This document shows, one piece after another, positions 39,590 to 47,890 of a stretch of 64,000 nt of DNA. The DNA comes from Streptomyces sp. NBC_01142 (GTDB taxonomy: Bacteria; Actinomycetota; Actinomycetes; Streptomycetales; Streptomycetaceae), in NCBI RefSeq assembly GCF_026341125.1, contig NZ_JAPEOR010000001.1, positions 620,001-684,000 on the forward strand. The letters are read 5' to 3'. Position 1 is the stretch's first letter. Every line of letters starts with the position of its first letter. The notes under the pieces were generated by a model, which searched no databases, was not told the DNA's origin, and saw only the letters and a list, made by a program, of their open reading frames with translations. The position numbers and the translations under genes are program-made.

Positions 39590-40189
39590 ATGACGAGCCC
39601 CCATCAGCCCGCCGAGCCCACCTACGCCGACCGGGTCTTCCGATCCCCCGCCGCGATGGCGGGCGGGGTGCTGCTGCTCGCGCTCGTCGCCTGGATGGCC
39701 TCTGACGCCCTTGTCCGGGGCGAAGGGCGTACGCCGTGGCTCGCTCTCGCCGGGGCGCTGCTCGCGGTGCCGCTCGTGGTCGCGTACACACTGCGGCCCG
39801 CGGTCTTCGCCAACGACGACCGGCTGCGCATCAGAAACCCGTGGCGGACGATCACCCTCCCGTGGGCGGCCGTCGCCAATGTGCGGGCCGGGTACTCCAG
39901 CGAGGTCTTCACACAGGACGGTACGAAGTACCAGCTGTGGGCCGTCCCCGTGTCGCTGCGCCAGCGCAACCGTGCCCTCCGCCGCTCCTCCGCAGCGGCG
40001 GACGTCCCCGACCACGAGGTGCAGATGGCCTCCGGGGACCGGACGGTCGCGGAGTTGCGGGAGCTGGCGAAGCGCAACGCGTCGGCGCCGGGCGCGAAGG
40101 GTGAGCCGCAGATCCGCTGGGCGTACGAGGTCGTGGCGCCCGCGGCGGCCGGGGCGGTGCTGCTCGCGGTGCTGCTGGCGATCGGCTGA
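39590..40189 (+). CDS. PH-domain membrane protein (SCO4915-like)
   Basis: 199 residues. Two N-terminal hydrophobic helices (about 20-40 and 47-65) are followed by a bacterial PH-like domain (RLRIRNPWRTITLPWAAVANVRAGYS, YQLWAVPVSLRQRNRA), then a C-terminal hydrophobic anchor VVAPAAAGAVLLAVLLAIG. The ATG at 39590 has GGAGG five bases upstream. The exact role of these small bPH proteins is unknown; they face the cytoplasm at the membrane. It is convergent with the phosphosugar mutase gene. Confidence 0.82.
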   Translation: MTSPHQPAEPTYADRVFRSPAAMAGGVLLLALVAWMASDALVRGEGRTPWLALAGALLAVPLVVAYTLRPAVFANDDRLRIRNPWRTITLPWAAVANVRAGYSSEVFTQDGTKYQLWAVPVSLRQRNRALRRSSAAADVPDHEVQMASGDRTVAELRELAKRNASAPGAKGEPQIRWAYEVVAPAAAGAVLLAVLLAIG

Positions 40190-40259
40190 GTGCCGGAGAC
40201 CGGCTGAGCGTCGGTGAACGGCCGAGTGCCGGAGGCCGGCTGAGCGTCGGTGATCGTCA
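40188..40259. repeat. 36-bp tandem duplication across the PH-gene stop codon
   Basis: Units 40188-40223 and 40224-40259 both begin GAGTGCCGGAG, share CCGGCTGAGCGTCGGTGA, and differ at only a few positions. The first unit begins at the last base of the PH-gene stop codon, so the copy lies entirely downstream. Confidence 0.75.
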
Positions 40260-40327
40260 CCGTTTCCTGCCGGCCGCCGATCGCCGGCCGTGGTAGGCGC
40301 CCAGGGGAGGTGGTGCCACGGTGCGCC

Positions 40328-40360
40328 GAGCAGCCGCGGTGGGGAACACCGCGGCTGCTC
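40328..40360. terminator. Bidirectional terminator between PH and mutase genes
   Basis: GAGCAGCCGCGGTG (40328-40341) pairs perfectly with CACCGCGGCTGCTC (40347-40360) around GGGAA. It is 40 bp past the minus-strand mutase stop at 40400 and 139 bp past the plus-strand PH gene. Confidence 0.82.
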
Positions 40361-40399
40361 CGAAGACTGGTCGGGCGATGGACTCACCCGCACGGGCGG

Positions 40400-42064
40400 T
40401 CAGATACCGGCGGCCTCCGCCAGGTCCCGCTTGATCGAGCCGAGGACCTCCGTGGCCCGCTCCCGGGCAGTGGCCAGCTCGCTCGCGTCCGCGACCGGCA
40501 CCACGACCTCCAGGTAGCACTTGAGCTTCGGCTCGGTGCCGCTCGGCCGGACGATGACCCGGGCCTTGAACTCGCCCTCGAGGTAGTAGCGCAGCCCGTC
40601 CGTCGGCGGCAGCTTGTCCGTGCCGCGGGTCAGGTCCTCGGCGGTGACGACCCGCAGCCCGGCGAGTTCGGTCGGCGGCTGCTCGCGCAGCGCCCGCATC
40701 GCGTCCGCGATGATGCTCAGATCCTCGACCCGCACCGACAGCTGATCGGTGGCGTGCAGACCGTGCGCGACGGCGAGGTCGTCGAGCAGATCGGTGAGGG
40801 TGCGGCCCTGCTCCTTCAGCTCAGAGGCCATCTCGGCGACGAGCAGCGCGGCGGTGATGCCGTCCTTGTCGCGTACGCCCTCGGGGTCGACGCAGTAGCC
40901 GAGCGCCTCCTCGTAGCCGTACCGCAGACCCTCGACGCGGGCGATCCACTTGAAGCCGGTCAGCGTTTCCTCGTACGGCAGCCCCGCCGCCTCCGCGATC
41001 CGCCCCAGCAGGGACGAGGACACGATCGACTCGGCGAAGGTGCTGTGCTCGTCCCGCGGAGACACCCCGTTGCGGACAAGGTGGGCGGCGAGCAGCGCGC
41101 CGACCTCGTCGCCGCGGAGCATGCGCCAGCCGCCCTCGACGCCGTTGTCGGGAACGGCGACGGCGCACCGGTCCGCGTCCGGGTCGTTGGCGATGACGAG
41201 GTCCGGCTGGACCCGGCGGGCGGTCTCGAAGGCGAGATCCATCGCCCCCGGCTCCTCCGGGTTGGGGAACGCGACGGTCGGGAACGCCGGGTCGGGCTCG
41301 GCCTGCTCCTGTACGAGGGTGGGCGCGGGGAATCCGGCGCGGGCGAAGGCGGCGGTCAGTACGTCCTTGCCGACGCCGTGCATGGCGGTGTAGACGACGT
41401 GGGCCGTGCGCGGGGTGCGGGTGCCGAGGACGGCGTCCGTACGCGCCAGATAGGCGTCCAGGACCTCGTCGCCGAGGGTGGTCCAGCCGTGTTCGGCGCG
41501 GGGCACGTCGTGGAGGCTGCGGACGGCGTCGATTCCGGCGGCGATCTCCGCGTCGGCGGGCGGCACGATCTGCGAGCCGTCGCCGAGGTAGACCTTGTAG
41601 CCGTTGTCGCGCGGCGGGTTGTGGCTGGCGGTGACCTCGACGCCGGCGACGGCCCCCAACTGCCTTATGGCGAAGGCCAGCACGGGCGTGGGCAGCGGCC
41701 GCGGCAGCACGGCGGCGCGAAGCCCGGCGCCGACCATGACGGCGGCGGTGTCGCGGGCGAAGTCGGCGGACTTGTACCGGGCGTCGTACCCGATGACGAC
41801 GAGCCCGTCTCCCTGCCCCTTCGCCTTGAGATAGGCGGCGAGTCCGGCCGCGGCCCGGATGACCACGGCGCGGTTCATCCGCATCGGCCCGGCCCCGAGC
41901 TCCCCGCGCAGCCCGGCCGTCCCGAACTGCAGCGTCCCGCTGAACCGCGCGGCGAGCTCGTCGAGGTCCTGGGCCTCGATCAGCTTCCCGAGCTCCTCCC
42001 GGGTCTCACTGTCCGGGTCCTCCGCCAACCACGTGTTGGCCCGCGCGATGAGGTCCTGCTGCAC
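40400..42064 (-). CDS. Phospho-sugar mutase (PGM2/phosphomannomutase class; possible phosphopentomutase)
   Basis: 554 residues, the size of the PGM2 class of alpha-D-phosphohexomutases. The catalytic phosphoserine loop is VTASHNPPRDNGYK, the magnesium loop IANDPDADRCAV, the sugar-binding loop GYEEALGY, and the phosphate-binding tail RPSGTEPKLKCY. Annotated homologues are called phosphomannomutase. Because it lies between purine nucleoside phosphorylase and deoC, and PGM2-type enzymes act as phosphopentomutases, it may well convert (deoxy)ribose-1-phosphate to the 5-phosphate, the step otherwise missing in this set. GTG start at 42064 with GAGGCGG upstream. A terminator follows. Confidence 0.9.
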   Translation of the reverse strand: MQQDLIARANTWLAEDPDSETREELGKLIEAQDLDELAARFSGTLQFGTAGLRGELGAGPMRMNRAVVIRAAAGLAAYLKAKGQGDGLVVIGYDARYKSADFARDTAAVMVGAGLRAAVLPRPLPTPVLAFAIRQLGAVAGVEVTASHNPPRDNGYKVYLGDGSQIVPPADAEIAAGIDAVRSLHDVPRAEHGWTTLGDEVLDAYLARTDAVLGTRTPRTAHVVYTAMHGVGKDVLTAAFARAGFPAPTLVQEQAEPDPAFPTVAFPNPEEPGAMDLAFETARRVQPDLVIANDPDADRCAVAVPDNGVEGGWRMLRGDEVGALLAAHLVRNGVSPRDEHSTFAESIVSSSLLGRIAEAAGLPYEETLTGFKWIARVEGLRYGYEEALGYCVDPEGVRDKDGITAALLVAEMASELKEQGRTLTDLLDDLAVAHGLHATDQLSVRVEDLSIIADAMRALREQPPTELAGLRVVTAEDLTRGTDKLPPTDGLRYYLEGEFKARVIVRPSGTEPKLKCYLEVVVPVADASELATARERATEVLGSIKRDLAEAAGI

Positions 42065-42654
42065 GGTTGGTCCGCCTCTCGTGTGTCATCCGTCGCCCCA
42101 CCCATGGTGTCCGGGTGGCCGCCCCCGATCCCACGGCACACCGCAGGGCCGTGGGGCTGTCCTGTACCCGCGATCCGCCGGAGCGAAGCCGCGGGGTTCC
42201 GCCATGCGGGGTTTTTGGCGCGAGCCCGCGCCTTCCGCCCCCGCATCCTGCCGGAGCCCGTCCGGGCGGCCGGGTTCCGTGCGAACCCCTGCCCGTGCGG
42301 GCGCGAAGCTGCCGTGTGCGCCCGCGCCCGCGCCTGCGCCCTTGCGCCCGGCGTGCGGTGCGCGGCTGTTGACCCGCCGGGGCCGGTGCCCCGGGTGCCC
42401 GCGCTGCGCGCGGTCGGCGGCGTCGCGCGGACACCGGGCTCGCTGCCTGCTTCAGGTACCGGGACGGCTGCCTCGTAGCCGCCGTCCCCGGCAGGGACCC
42501 TGTTACCCGAAGCCTCCGCCGTGCGCAGCAGCTGCCGCCCGGCCCGGTACGGCGCCGCACCCCGTCGGGCGGTGCGGAGCCGGGACGTGGCGGTGCCCCG
42601 CACTCCCACGACCCGAGGGCGGGTGGGTGGGCAGACCCCCCGCCGTCGGGCCCG
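42065..42654. other. 590-bp gap without a supportable gene
   Basis: This space separates the mutase start from the purine nucleoside phosphorylase end on the same strand. It is very GC-rich and partly repetitive in GC words (around 42290-42360), and the open frames lack any family motif. It should contain the promoter of the mutase, but no CTACGCGCGTAG-like site and no clear hexamers were found. A short decayed gene cannot be excluded. Confidence 0.45.
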
Positions 42655-43485
42655 TCAGATCCGGTCGAGGACCCGCGTCAGCAGCTCGCCCATCCGGGCC
42701 GCCGAGTCGCGGCCCGCCTGGAGTACTTCCTCGTGGTTCAGCGGCTCGCCGGTGAGCCCCGCCGCCAGGTTCGTGACCAGGGAGATGCCCAGCACCTCCG
42801 CGCCCGCCTCGCGCGCCGCGATCGCCTCGAGCACCGTGGACATGCCGACCAGGTCGCCGCCGAGCACGCGGACCATGTTGATCTCGGCCGGCGTCTCGTA
42901 GTGCGGGCCGGGGAACTGGACGTACACACCCTCCTCGAGCGTCTCGTCCACCTCCTTGCACAGCGCCCGCAGGCGCGGCGAGTACAGGTCCGTCAGGTCC
43001 ACGAAGTTCGCCCCGATGATCGGCGAGGCCGCCGTCAGGTTGATGTGGTCGCTGATCAGCACCGGCTGGCCGGGCCGCATGCCCTCGCGCAGCCCGCCGC
43101 AGCCGTTCGTCAGGACGACGGTCTTGCAGCCCGCGGCCACCGCGGTACGCACGCCGTGCGCGACCGCGGCCACACCGCGGCCCTCGTAGTAGTGGGTCCG
43201 GCCGAGGAAGACCAGCACACGCCTGTCGCCGATCTTGTACGAGCGGATCTTGCCGCCGTGGCCCTCGACCGCCGGCGGCGGGAAGCCCGGCAGCTCGGTG
43301 ACCGGGAACTCCGCCTCGGGAGCACCGAGCGCGTCGACAGCCGGCGCCCAGCCGGAGCCCATCACAAGAGCAACGTCGTGGGTCTCGGCGCCGGTCAGCT
43401 CGCGCAGCCGCACGGCGGCGGCGTCAGCGGCGGCGAGGGGGTCGGCGGTAGCGCCGAGGAGGTCCGGATTCACAGATGCGTTCAC
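42655..43485 (-). CDS. Purine nucleoside phosphorylase (trimeric class)
   Basis: 276 residues from the GTG at 43485. Class II/PNP-MTAP family signatures: [48 protein letters not shown] (family signature region), [13 protein letters not shown] and the catalytic SLVTNLAAG near the end. It cleaves inosine and guanosine (and the deoxy forms) with phosphate, taking the product of adenosine deaminase. The GTG is seven bases past a -10 TACCCT, so the mRNA is probably leaderless, and the shared palindrome covers the region just upstream. It is monocistronic. Confidence 0.93.
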   Translation of the reverse strand: MNASVNPDLLGATADPLAAADAAAVRLRELTGAETHDVALVMGSGWAPAVDALGAPEAEFPVTELPGFPPPAVEGHGGKIRSYKIGDRRVLVFLGRTHYYEGRGVAAVAHGVRTAVAAGCKTVVLTNGCGGLREGMRPGQPVLISDHINLTAASPIIGANFVDLTDLYSPRLRALCKEVDETLEEGVYVQFPGPHYETPAEINMVRVLGGDLVGMSTVLEAIAAREAGAEVLGISLVTNLAAGLTGEPLNHEEVLQAGRDSAARMGELLTRVLDRI

Positions 43486-43492
43486 GCCGACG

Positions 43493-43522
43493 AGGGTAAC
43501 CGGTGATTCCCTACGCGCGTAG
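43493..43522 (-). promoter_or_regulatory. Purine nucleoside phosphorylase promoter with nucleoside-regulon palindrome, site 6
   Basis: On the minus strand the perfect palindrome CTACGCGCGTAG (43522-43511) lies where the -35 would be, and TACCCT (43498-43493) is the -10; the GTG follows after seven bases. Here the palindrome is about 12 bp further upstream of the -10 than at add and deoC. Confidence 0.76.
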
Positions 43523-43656
43523 ATGATGCAGCTCACGGTCTTCGGATCGTTGTCTTGTCGTTTCCGACGAAAGAGCCCCGCCCTTGCCTCGGCACGGGCG
43601 CTTGCGCCGACCGCCGAAGGGTGCTCGCGCGACCGTCGCTGGGCGCCTGGCCGGCC

Positions 43657-44094
43657 TCAGCACGGGCGCTTGCGCAGCTCCATCACATAGTCGTGCGGCG
43701 CCCCGGCCGACTCCGCCGCGTCCGCGAGCTCGCCCAGGTACCGGGCCGACGGCAGCCCGCCCTCGTACCCGTTCAGCACGTACACCCAGGTCGGCTCCTC
43801 GCCGTCCAGCGTGTCCACCCGGACCCGCATCCGCCGGTAGATGTCCAGCCCGACACCCTCCCAGCGGTCCATGGAGTCCTCGTCCATCGGTGCGATGTCG
43901 TACAGGGCGACGAAGACCTGCGAGCGCGGCGCCTCCACGATCGTGGCCAGCGCCCCCTCCCAGCCCATCTGCTCGCCGCCGAAGGTCAGCCGCCAGCCGT
44001 TGAGCCAGCCGGTGCCGCGCAGCGGAGAGTGCGGTGCGCGGCGTGACATCAGCCGCGCGTCGAGGTTGCCGGCGTACGCGGCGTAGAGCGACAT
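43657..44094 (-). CDS. Gamma-glutamylcyclotransferase-like protein
   Basis: 145 residues. The GGCT/AIG2 fold starts with LYAAYAGNLDARLMSRRAP (substrate-binding G/N-L motif) and continues through GWRLTFGG, VFVALYDIAPMDEDSMDRWEG and VYVLNGYEGGLPSARYLGEL, with the acidic residue of the family in the DEDSMDRWEGV region. Such enzymes release 5-oxoproline from gamma-glutamyl compounds; the exact substrate is unknown. A 16-mer from its 3' end (GCACGGGCGCTTGCGC) is repeated 68 bp downstream of it (43592-43607). Confidence 0.8.
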   Translation of the reverse strand: MSLYAAYAGNLDARLMSRRAPHSPLRGTGWLNGWRLTFGGEQMGWEGALATIVEAPRSQVFVALYDIAPMDEDSMDRWEGVGLDIYRRMRVRVDTLDGEEPTWVYVLNGYEGGLPSARYLGELADAAESAGAPHDYVMELRKRPC

Positions 44095-44297
44095 GGGATC
44101 GAGGGTACGGGAGGGGACGGAGAGGCCGCCCGCGCGGCGGAGTCGTACACGGTTACGGCCCGATGGTGCCCCGGGGACGAAGCCACTTGAACCGTGCGGG
44201 ACAATGGAGTACGTACTGCATTCCCCCGGGGCATCCCCCGGACCCCCGGTCGGGCGGGCAGGCGGGCCGGGATTGACAATGCGAGGCGGACTTTTTC

Positions 44298-45737
44298 GTG
44301 ACCCGGATCGTGATCATCGGTGGCGGACCCGGCGGTTATGAGGCGGCCCTGGTGGGCGCCCAGCTCGGCGCGGAGGTGACCGTCGTCGACTGCGACGGCC
44401 TGGGCGGAGCGTCGGTGCTCACCGACTGCGTACCGTCGAAGACTCTGATCGCCACGGCCGAAGTGATGACGACCTTCGACTCCTCCTACGAGGAGCTGGG
44501 CATCATCGTGGCCGACGACACACCGCACGTCGAGCAGGCCGCCCGTGTGGTCGGCGTCGACCTCGGCAAGGTCAACCGACGGGTGAAGCGGCTCGCCCTC
44601 GCCCAGTCCCACGACATCACCGCCTCCGTCACCCGGGCCGGCGCGCGCGTCATGCGCGGCCGCGGCCGGCTGGAGGGGCAGCAGGCGATGGACGGCTCCC
44701 GCAGGGTGATCGTGCGCGCCGCGGACGGCACCGAGGAGACGCTGACCGCCGACGCCGTACTGATCGCGACCGGCGGCCACCCGCGCGAGATCCCGGACGC
44801 CCTCCCCGACGGAGAGCGCATTCTGAACTGGACCCAGGTGTACGACCTCGACGAGCTCCCCGAGGAGCTCATCGTGGTCGGCTCCGGCGTCACCGGCGCC
44901 GAGTTCGCCGGCGCGTACCAGGCGCTCGGCTCCCGGGTGACCCTCGTCTCGTCCCGCGACCGTGTGCTGCCCGGTGAGGACCCGGACGCCGCCGCCGTCC
45001 TCGAGGACGTCTTCCGCCGCCGCGGCATGAACGTCATGGCCCGCTCCCGCGCCGAGTCCGCCAAGCGCGTCGGCGACCGCGTCGAGGTCACCCTCTCCGA
45101 CGGCCGGGTCATCTCCGGCACGCACTGCCTGATGGCGGTCGGCGCGATCCCGAACTCCGCCGGCATGGGCCTGGAGGAGGCCGGGGTACGGCTCCGTGAC
45201 TCGGGTCACATCTGGACCGACAAGGTCTCCCGTACCAGCGCACCCGGCGTGTACGCCGCCGGTGACGTCACAGGCGTCTTCGCACTCGCCTCGGTCGCGG
45301 CCATGCAGGGCCGTATCGCGATGTACCACTTCCTCGGCGACGCGGTGACGCCGCTGAACCTGAAGACCGTCTCGTCCAACGTCTTCACCGACCCGGAGAT
45401 CGCGACGGTCGGCTACAGCCAGGCGGACGTGGACGCGGGCAAGATCGACGCCCGGTCGGTCAAGCTGCCGCTGCTGCGCAACCCGCGCGCCAAGATGCAG
45501 GGTATCAGGGACGGCTTCGTCAAGATCTTCTGCCGTCCGGGCACGGGCATCGTGGTCGGCGGATGTGTGGTCGCGCCACGAGCGAGTGAACTGATCCATC
45601 CCATCTCGATCGCGGTCGACAACAATCTGACGGTGGAACAGATCGCAAACGCCTTCACCGTGTACCCGTCTCTGTCGGGCTCGATCGCAGAGGTGGCACG
45701 GCAGTTGCACACTCGGAAGGCGTCCGGCGAGGCGTGA
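44298..45737 (+). CDS. NAD(P)H-quinone dehydrogenase of the LpdA (Rv3303c) type
   Basis: 479 residues, pyridine-nucleotide-disulfide oxidoreductase fold: FAD motif IVIIGGGPGGYEAAL, NAD motif VVGSGVTGAEFAGAY, and FAD motif VYAAGDVTGVFALASVA. The redox disulfide of true lipoamide dehydrogenases (CxxxxC) is incomplete: GLGGASVLTDCVPSK keeps only the second cysteine. The active-site His-x4-Glu of the C-terminal interface is replaced (VYPSLSGSIAEVAR). It therefore cannot act as a dihydrolipoamide dehydrogenase and matches the mycobacterial LpdA class that reduces quinones with NAD(P)H. GTG start at 44298. Confidence 0.9.
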   Translation: MTRIVIIGGGPGGYEAALVGAQLGAEVTVVDCDGLGGASVLTDCVPSKTLIATAEVMTTFDSSYEELGIIVADDTPHVEQAARVVGVDLGKVNRRVKRLALAQSHDITASVTRAGARVMRGRGRLEGQQAMDGSRRVIVRAADGTEETLTADAVLIATGGHPREIPDALPDGERILNWTQVYDLDELPEELIVVGSGVTGAEFAGAYQALGSRVTLVSSRDRVLPGEDPDAAAVLEDVFRRRGMNVMARSRAESAKRVGDRVEVTLSDGRVISGTHCLMAVGAIPNSAGMGLEEAGVRLRDSGHIWTDKVSRTSAPGVYAAGDVTGVFALASVAAMQGRIAMYHFLGDAVTPLNLKTVSSNVFTDPEIATVGYSQADVDAGKIDARSVKLPLLRNPRAKMQGIRDGFVKIFCRPGTGIVVGGCVVAPRASELIHPISIAVDNNLTVEQIANAFTVYPSLSGSIAEVARQLHTRKASGEA

Positions 45738-45792
45738 GCCGGGTGTAAACCCGAAGAACCCCGGGCACTCCGCGCACCGATTGATCAACTAT

Positions 45793-45820
45793 GGGGCCGC
45801 CTATACCACTTGGTGGCCCC
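45793..45820 (+). terminator. Hairpin after the quinone dehydrogenase gene
   Basis: GGGGCCGCC (45793-45801) and GGTGGCCCC (45812-45820) form a 9-bp stem with one G-U pair and the loop TATACCACTT. It may terminate the upstream gene; it also sits in the DeoR promoter region, so an operator role is possible. Confidence 0.5.
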
Positions 45821-45892
45821 TTGAGTGCACAACTTCTGTTATTCGGCGCATAGTGCTGAAAACTATCGGGCGGTGGGGTTACTGTCAGTTTC

Positions 45893-46846
45893 GTGTTCGC
45901 TGCAGAACGTCGCCAATTGATCCTCGAAATGGTGCGCGCCAACGGGGCCGTGTCGCTCCGTGAGCTCGCCCGCGTCGTCCAGACCTCCGAAGTGACCGTA
46001 CGGCGGGACGTGCGGGCACTGGAGGCAGAAGGACTCCTCGACCGCCGGCACGGCGGTGCGGTACTGCCGGGCGGCTTCACGCGGGAGTCCGGCTTTCCGC
46101 AGAAATCCCTGTCCGCGACCGCCGAGAAGACGGCCATCGCCGACCTTGCCGCGGGTCTCGTCCAAGAGGGCGAGGCCATTGTGGTCGGCGCGGGGACGAC
46201 GACGCAGGAGCTGGCCCGCCGGCTCGCGCGTGTCCCCGGACTGACCGTCGTCACCAACTCCCTGCTGGTGGCCCAGGCGCTGGCCCATGCCAACCGCGTC
46301 GAGGTCGTCATGACCGGTGGGACGCTGCGCGGCTCCAACTATGCGCTGGTGGGCAGCGGGGCGGAGCAGTCCCTGCAGGGGCTGCGGGTCTCGCGCGCCT
46401 TCCTGTCCGGGAGCGGGCTGACCGCGGAGCGTGGCCTGTCCACCTCCAACATGCTCTCGGCGAGCGTCGACAGAGCGCTGGTTCAGGCTGCCGCGGAGGT
46501 GGTGGTCCTCGCGGACCACACCAAGCTCGGCACCGACACCATGTTCCAGACGGTGCCGACCGATGTGATCACGCGGCTGGTCACCGATGAGCCGCCGGGG
46601 CACGACGAACGCGCGGCCACCGAGCTGCAGGCCCTGGCGGACCAGGGGGTGCAGATCGCGGTGGCGGGTGCGGGAGCGGCCTCGGGTGGTGAGGGAGTCC
46701 CGCCGGGGCGACAGCCCCGCCGGGACGTACCCCTGCCGGGCCAGCGCCGCACGCGGGGCGGCCCGGGCCCTCAGCTGCGGAGCGCGATGGCGGCGGAGCC
46801 GCCGGGGGAGCGGGCGGCGCGGGTGGCGGACCTTCGCCGACGGTGA
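45893..46846 (+). CDS. DeoR/GlpR family transcriptional regulator
   Basis: 317 residues. The N-terminal DeoR helix-turn-helix is RRQLILEMVRANGAVSLREL, then TSEVTVRRDVRALEAEGLLDRRHGGA. The sugar-phosphate-binding domain (DeoRC) has VVGAGTTTQELARRL and GLSTSNMLSASVDRALVQAA. The C-terminal 70 residues (from about 248) are Gly/Pro/Arg-rich and end in ARVADLRRR. Members respond to phosphorylated sugars. It is a candidate for the nucleoside regulon because of its location, but its own promoter has no CTACGCGCGTAG copy, and DeoR proteins usually bind direct repeats, so this is unproven. GTG at 45893. Confidence 0.88.
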   Translation: MFAAERRQLILEMVRANGAVSLRELARVVQTSEVTVRRDVRALEAEGLLDRRHGGAVLPGGFTRESGFPQKSLSATAEKTAIADLAAGLVQEGEAIVVGAGTTTQELARRLARVPGLTVVTNSLLVAQALAHANRVEVVMTGGTLRGSNYALVGSGAEQSLQGLRVSRAFLSGSGLTAERGLSTSNMLSASVDRALVQAAAEVVVLADHTKLGTDTMFQTVPTDVITRLVTDEPPGHDERAATELQALADQGVQIAVAGAGAASGGEGVPPGRQPRRDVPLPGQRRTRGGPGPQLRSAMAAEPPGERAARVADLRRR

Positions 46847-47146
46847 CGCGTGGCGGGTCGGGGGTTCTTGTCCCACTCGCCGGCCCGTTCAACTGACTTC
46901 GCAGGTGGAGGGGGCAGTGACGGACGCCTTGCCGCGGGGCGGGTCCCTCGTCGTGCGGCTGCTCCGCCCGCCGGATCACCCGCTTCACCCGGGCGCCCGA
47001 CCGCACACCTCGACAGGGTGGAGGCGTGACCATCCCGTTTCCGCGGCCGCCGCCGCGTGGGTGCCGGGGCGCCGGGGGTCCGGGGCCTGCCCGTCTGTGG
47101 GAAGGGGCGGGGAGGGGAAGGCCTTGTACAGCGGCCCGGCTGCGTC
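46847..47146. other. Convergent intergenic region, no gene seen
   Basis: 300 bp between the DeoR and TetR gene ends. GC-rich sequence with GGCGGGG words and short open frames without any family motif. A strong terminator hairpin was not recognised. Confidence 0.4.
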
Positions 47147-47767
47147 TCAGCTCGCCCGGTCGGGGTTCTCCGACTTCAGGCCGCGCAGTGTCAGCATCAG
47201 CAGGCGGTCCGCCAACTCCGGGTCCGACGGGTCCTGTTCGGCCGCCAGGGCGATCGCGTTCGTCAGCTGCATCAGGTCTCCGATCGATACGTCCGTCCGT
47301 ACCGCGCCGCTTTCCTGAGCCCGTACCAGCAGCCGCTCGCCCGCCTCGCGCATCGGAACGCTGCACTCCGACAGTGCCGAAGTCTTGTCGGTCGAGGCCG
47401 ACATGAGTGCTCGCGCCAGACCGCGGTACTCACCCGCATGAGTGATGATGGCGCGCAGCCACTCCACCAGCGCCCCGCACGGCTGCTCGGCCGAAGCCAG
47501 TTCGCGGGAGCGCTCGAGGAGCGAGGTCAGCGCTTCCTGGAAGACCGCGTTCATCATCGCGTGTCGGTTGGGGAAGTGCCGGTACAGCGTGCCGATACCC
47601 ACGCCCGAGCGGCGTGCGATCTCCTCGAGCGAAGCATCGGTGCCGTACTCGGCGAAGGCGGTACGGGCCTCGGTCAGCAGTCGTTCGTAGTTGCGGCGTG
47701 CGTCGGCTCGCATGGGGCGTGCCGAGCCCGCTGTCGTACTCGCCGTACTCGCCGTACTGGTCGCCAT
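47147..47767 (-). CDS. TetR family regulator (next to a decayed MFS gene)
   Basis: 206 residues from the ATG at 47767, which has GGAGGA nine bases upstream. A Thr/Ala-rich N-terminus is followed by the helix-turn-helix (YERLLTEARTAFAEYGTDASLEEIARRSGVGIGTLYRHFPNR, about 28-69) and a ligand domain of the SACE_7040-like type. A 17-bp palindrome lies 52 bp upstream, between it and the remains of a divergent drug-efflux-type MFS gene, its likely former target. The reading frame is intact, so the regulator may now control only itself or distant genes. Confidence 0.86.
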   Translation of the reverse strand: MATSTASTASTTAGSARPMRADARRNYERLLTEARTAFAEYGTDASLEEIARRSGVGIGTLYRHFPNRHAMMNAVFQEALTSLLERSRELASAEQPCGALVEWLRAIITHAGEYRGLARALMSASTDKTSALSECSVPMREAGERLLVRAQESGAVRTDVSIGDLMQLTNAIALAAEQDPSDPELADRLLMLTLRGLKSENPDRAS

Positions 47768-47818
47768 CACGCCGTCCTCCCTGAGTCCGCCCCTGGTGTC
47801 CAGGATGCCATCGCGAAA

Positions 47819-47835
47819 ACGGAGATAGTCTCCGT
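47819..47835. promoter_or_regulatory. Candidate TetR operator
   Basis: ACGGAGATAGTCTCCGT is a 6-5-6 perfect inverted repeat, typical of TetR operators in Streptomyces, midway between the TetR gene and the start remnant of the MFS pseudogene. Confidence 0.72.
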
Positions 47836-47890
47836 ATCTTGATCGGAGGGGCCTTTCCGCGTGCTGTCGTCCCCTGGAGGCACCGCAGCC

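Noticed and set aside
46915..47150. Short GTG-initiated frame with GGAGG upstream (GTGACGGACGCC...)
   Set aside because: It has no family similarity, is rich in Pro and Arg, and quickly runs into low-complexity GC sequence. The ribosome-binding-like sequence is likely chance.
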